A DNA stretch of 64,000 nt, taken from Paenibacillus sp. W2I17. GTDB lineage: Bacteria; Bacillota; Bacilli; Paenibacillales; Paenibacillaceae. A model generated the notes under the pieces. It saw only the letters and a list, made by a program, of their open reading frames with translations. It was not told the DNA's origin and did no database searches. This document shows, in pieces, positions 61,083 to 64,000 of the stretch. Location: the NCBI RefSeq assembly GCF_030815985.1, contig NZ_JAUSXM010000001.1, positions 6,944,001 to 7,008,000 of the forward strand. Reading direction: 5' to 3'. Each line of letters starts with the position of its first letter. Position 1 is the first letter of the stretch. The position numbers were made by a program, and so were the translations under genes.

Positions 61083-62720
61083 ATGAAACCCTTGAATGAT
61101 CTGACATTGGAGCAAAAGGTAGGCCAATTGTTGATGTGTGGATTTCACAGTCAGCACGCAGATGAACAGATTACTCGCTTAATCCGTGACTATCACGTCG
61201 GGGGTGTCATTTATTTCCGGCGTAATGTCGAAAGTGTGGATCAATTGACACGGCTATCCGCCGAACTGCAAGATATGGCTGCTGAAGCGGGGGCCCTACC
61301 ACTCATGATTTCGGTGGACCAGGAAGGTGGCATGGTTGCACGGATTGACCAAGAGGGAATGACCCAAGTACCGGGTAATATGGCACTTGGTGCGACAGGC
61401 AATCCGGAATATACACTGGAGTGTGCTCAAATTCTGGGTCGTGAGTTAAAAAGCATCGGTATTAATATGAACCTTGCACCAGTGGTCGACGTGAATAACA
61501 ACCCGCTTAACCCGGTTATCGGTGTGCGTTCGTATGGTGAACATGCTGAAAGTGTGGCCGCTCATGGCGTAGCAGCCATCACCGGATATCAATCACAGGG
61601 CATAGCTGCTACTGCCAAACATTTTCCGGGACACGGAGATACCGCTGTAGATTCTCATCTTGGTATGGTTACGGTACCTCATGATCGAAACAGGCTGGAA
61701 CAGATGGAGTTGTTACCGTTCCGCAAGGCGATTGAGGCCGGAGTTGATGCTATTATGACAGCTCATGTGATGTTCCCTTCGATTGAACCCGAGTCCATTC
61801 CGGCTACGTTGTCACATAAGGTGTTAACGGGTCTGCTACGTGAGGAAATGGGTTTTGAAGGCATTATTATTACAGACTGTCTTGAAATGCATGCGATATC
61901 CAAGCCATATGGGGTAGCTGAAGCCGCCGTTCGTGCTGTGGAAGCAGGAGCAGATCTGATTCTGGTGAGTCATACCTTGCACGATCAGGTTGCTGCGCTG
62001 GAAGCCATTGTGGAAGCAGTTCGAACGGGCCGGATCTTGGAAGAGGTTATTCATCAGGCGGTGGAACGCATTATGACATGGAAAAGAAAGCGCTGCGGGC
62101 AGCAGAATGATCTTCTTGTTTCGCCGAAAGCGAGTGAAACGGTCGAAGCAACCGATGTTGAACCTGTTAATTTCACTGAATCCACTAAACCCACTGAGCC
62201 CAACGAATTGACGTTGTTCAAGATTGCTTCAAGCAGTATTACCATCGTTCATAATGATGGGCTGCTGCCGTTGGACCCAGAGAGGGACGTGTATGTCATC
62301 TGGCCTGAGGTTGTGCAACGGACAGAGGTGGATGAACCGTGGTCCCATACAGAATCGCTGGGTATGGCGTTATCGCAGCTGCGAGGCAGAGTTCGTGAGC
62401 ACAAAATTACTACTCAGCCCACTTCTGATGAAGCAGATCGGATATTAAGGGATGTGTCGGATAGTGAACAAGTTATCGTATGTACGTACACATCGGCAGG
62501 TCATCTTCCGAAAGGGCAACAGTATTTGGTTGAAAAGCTTAGTAAGAACCATTCGCTGATTGTAATTGCTTTGCGTAATCCATATGACCTGCTGGAGATT
62601 TCGAGGCCGGGAAGTTATTTATGTACGTATGAGAATACACCAGCAGTTGTTCGGGCCCTGTCCCATGTGTTAACCGGTGGACTGAAGCCAACAGGAAGTC
62701 TGCCTGTCCGTTTGCGCTAG
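61083..62720 (+). CDS. GH3 beta-N-acetylhexosaminidase, NagZ-like
   Basis: 545 residues. The GH3 catalytic barrel (1-340) has ISVDQEGGMVARID, NMNLAPVVDVNNNPLNPVIG, TAKHFPGHGDTAVDSHLGM (the NagZ His-loop with general acid) and the nucleophile region IIITDCLEMHAISKPYG. A C-terminal domain of about 200 residues follows, as in Gram-positive two-domain NagZ. There is no signal peptide, so it should work in the cytosol on GlcNAc-containing oligosaccharides or muropeptides brought in by the transporter. AGGAGAGG precedes the ATG. It is the last gene of the operon. Confidence 0.93.
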   Translation: MKPLNDLTLEQKVGQLLMCGFHSQHADEQITRLIRDYHVGGVIYFRRNVESVDQLTRLSAELQDMAAEAGALPLMISVDQEGGMVARIDQEGMTQVPGNMALGATGNPEYTLECAQILGRELKSIGINMNLAPVVDVNNNPLNPVIGVRSYGEHAESVAAHGVAAITGYQSQGIAATAKHFPGHGDTAVDSHLGMVTVPHDRNRLEQMELLPFRKAIEAGVDAIMTAHVMFPSIEPESIPATLSHKVLTGLLREEMGFEGIIITDCLEMHAISKPYGVAEAAVRAVEAGADLILVSHTLHDQVAALEAIVEAVRTGRILEEVIHQAVERIMTWKRKRCGQQNDLLVSPKASETVEATDVEPVNFTESTKPTEPNELTLFKIASSSITIVHNDGLLPLDPERDVYVIWPEVVQRTEVDEPWSHTESLGMALSQLRGRVREHKITTQPTSDEADRILRDVSDSEQVIVCTYTSAGHLPKGQQYLVEKLSKNHSLIVIALRNPYDLLEISRPGSYLCTYENTPAVVRALSHVLTGGLKPTGSLPVRLR

Positions 62721-62732
62721 GCCTATTCAAAC

Positions 62733-62792
62733 CTTACATCTCTCTGCGATATGGTGCTGATTGACCATCTCCCGGAGAGATTTTTTTGTTGG
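62733..62792 (+). terminator. intrinsic terminator of the NagZ operon
   Basis: ATCTCTC pairs with GAGAGAT around an inner GATATGGT/ACCATCTC stem, followed by TTTTTTTG. Confidence 0.8.
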
Positions 62793-62905
62793 ATTTTTCT
62801 ATTGGTTAATATTGGGATATGAATGCCAAAAAGATAATTGATAGATAACTATTTTCATAGTATTTTCCTTCTATTAAAAGTTTACAATTCTCCTCTTAAC
62901 TTTTT

Positions 62906-62931
62906 AGCAACTTTTCCCGGTTCCAAGCGTC
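62906..62931 (+). promoter_or_regulatory. ECF-sigma-type promoter
   Basis: AGCAAC, a 16-base spacer and CGTC fit the general AAC-N16-CGTC pattern of extracytoplasmic-function sigma factors. It lies 65 bases upstream of the stalk-domain gene. Confidence 0.5.
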
Positions 62932-62966
62932 TAATAATATGACTTTTTGAGGGGGATATTTATAAA

Positions 62967-62999
62967 ATGGGAGCAGAAGGAGCCAAAGACAAAGAATGA
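62967..62999 (+). CDS. possible 10-residue coupled leader ORF
   Basis: ATG to TGA reading GAEGAKDKE after the Met. GAGGGGG lies 10 bases upstream, a better site than that of the main gene, and the TGA overlaps the main ATG (ATGA). It may couple translation of the surface protein. Confidence 0.35.
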   Translation: MGAEGAKDKE

Positions 63000-64000
63000 A
63001 TTTGAAGAAGAAATTGTCCATACTTACCGCTTTTGCTGTGTTTCAGGCGTTTGCAGTGATTCCTGCCAATGCACAATCAGCAGATCAGAGCGATACTACA
63101 TCAGTGAATACAGCCAAAGTTAAATCCGTGGAGGTTGTGAAGAAAGAACAAACCATCGCGGAATCCGAAGTGAAATCCGGAACAAACACTCCAACATCAA
63201 ATAATGAAACAACTGAAGAAGTGAACCCTGAAACAGATGTTCCTACAGGAACAGACGCGACTCCTGTTGAGCCGGTAATTGAACCTACGGACGAAGAAGG
63301 TACAGCTGAGGAAACACCAGCACCTGCACCGGTAGAAGTGGAGCAACCATCTACAGGCGGTTCATCTGTTGCTGGAGGCGGGGGTGGAGACCTCACTCTT
63401 TATATGAACAGTAATAAAATGATGCAAGATGGCAAAACGTATCTTGCTGGACAGCCGATGGCTGTTAAAAATGGTGTATCCTATGTAGCGATCCGTGCTC
63501 TCGTTGATCGGGTTGGCTATGATGTTAAATATGATAACACAACCAAAGAAACGATCATTATTAGTGGTGAAGATGAGTTGCGTTTCAAAACAAACAGCAA
63601 GATCTATACCGTTAATGGTGTGTCCAGAACGATGAAGGGCGCGGCTTATCAACAAAAAAATACGTTCATGGTGCCGTTGACTTCAATTACACAGGCTCTG
63701 GACATTACGTATAAAGTAAATCAATCTGCCAAAACGGTTGTATTGAATCTGAGTACCAAACCGGTGGCAAGCTTCACGGTACAAAAAGAGGTTTTTGCCG
63801 GAGACCAGGTAACTTACACAACTAAATCCAGTTCTCCCAAGGGACTCAGCATTGTAGATGAGCGTTGGACTGGCCGTCAGGATTCATTCGACCAACCAGG
63901 TGTATACACAGTAACCTATGCGGTCCAGGATTCAAGTGGTCAATGGAGCGATCCGTATTCGGTTACGATTAAGGTTGAAAGACCAAATCTGCCTCCTGTC
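62996..64000 (+). CDS. secreted stalk-domain (copper amine oxidase N-like) protein, 3' end outside window
   Basis: The first 335 residues are visible. A signal peptide (LSILTAFAVFQAFAVIPANA) precedes a long Thr/Glu/Pro-rich stalk (about 25-130), then a stalk domain (Cu_amine_oxidN1-like): MMQDGKTYLAGQPMAVKNGV, SYVAIRALVDRVGYDVKYDN, IYTVNGVSRTMKG and TFMVPLTSITQALDITYKV. An Ig-like part follows near the edge (FDQPGVYTVTYAVQDSSGQW). Such proteins bind the cell wall surface in Paenibacillus. It follows an ECF-like promoter. The C-terminal function is not visible. Confidence 0.85.
   Translation, partial: MNLKKKLSILTAFAVFQAFAVIPANAQSADQSDTTSVNTAKVKSVEVVKKEQTIAESEVKSGTNTPTSNNETTEEVNPETDVPTGTDATPVEPVIEPTDEEGTAEETPAPAPVEVEQPSTGGSSVAGGGGGDLTLYMNSNKMMQDGKTYLAGQPMAVKNGVSYVAIRALVDRVGYDVKYDNTTKETIIISGEDELRFKTNSKIYTVNGVSRTMKGAAYQQKNTFMVPLTSITQALDITYKVNQSAKTVVLNLSTKPVASFTVQKEVFAGDQVTYTTKSSSPKGLSIVDERWTGRQDSFDQPGVYTVTYAVQDSSGQWSDPYSVTIKVERPNLPPV

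Overview
The window looks like chromosome of a Paenibacillus-type Firmicute. Supporting signs are strong AGGAGG-type ribosome sites, many GTG and TTG starts, CUT1 sugar transporters without an ATPase gene beside them, a YesM/YesN-type two-component pair, AraC regulators, a Bacillus-type Fnr with a C-terminal cysteine cluster, and a stalk-domain surface protein. All names come from reading the sequence; no database search was possible.

Layout. 1-2.2 kb: end of a probable sugar-nucleotide dehydrogenase, an anchored TIM-barrel-like protein and an AraC regulator. 2.7-8.5 kb: an SsuD-like flavin monooxygenase, a CUT1 ABC importer (binding protein and two permeases) and an MFS carrier. 8.7-12 kb: a SleB-like wall hydrolase, small secreted proteins and yaaA. 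12-23 kb: an accessory, decaying region with transposase debris, at least four genes carrying single-base frameshifts (SDR, small ORF, WXG100 protein, AlbA/Schlafen-like protein), a relic copy of a DUF3139 gene, a probable secreted toxin with a candidate immunity gene, a three-gene phage-like islet and an XRE/DUF6809 pair with a palindromic operator. 23-31 kb: a PL9-type pectate lyase with a cre site, a DinG/YpvA-type helicase, cysteine synthase, and a two-gene operon encoding a TIR (CAP12-like) protein. 31-39.8 kb: YitT, a DUF2188 protein, an Amj-type flippase, a TetR/MFS pair with matching operators, MsrAB, a VTT-domain protein and an oxidoreductase. 39.8-43.9 kb: AraC regulator divergent from an oxidoreductase-isomerase-ThuA sugar operon. 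44-46.3 kb: HxlR and two uncharacterised proteins. 46.4-54.2 kb: anaerobic module fnr / adhE / pflB-pflA with FNR boxes placed as in class II promoters. 54.4-62.7 kb: CUT1 importer, sensor kinase, response regulator and NagZ-like GH3 enzyme. 63 kb to the end: a truncated stalk-domain protein behind an ECF-type promoter.

The strongest unexplained signal is a family of long hairpin elements of about 130-230 bp between genes (about 2.5, 3.95, 31.35, 33.3 and 50.7 kb, plus three tandem relatives at 50.23-50.69 kb). The paired arms differ in sequence between copies but stay complementary, and every copy lies in the same orientation ahead of a plus-strand gene. This looks like a structured RNA, or a hairpin DNA family kept palindromic by some process. 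A second, unrelated nested hairpin lies at 27.37-27.57 kb.
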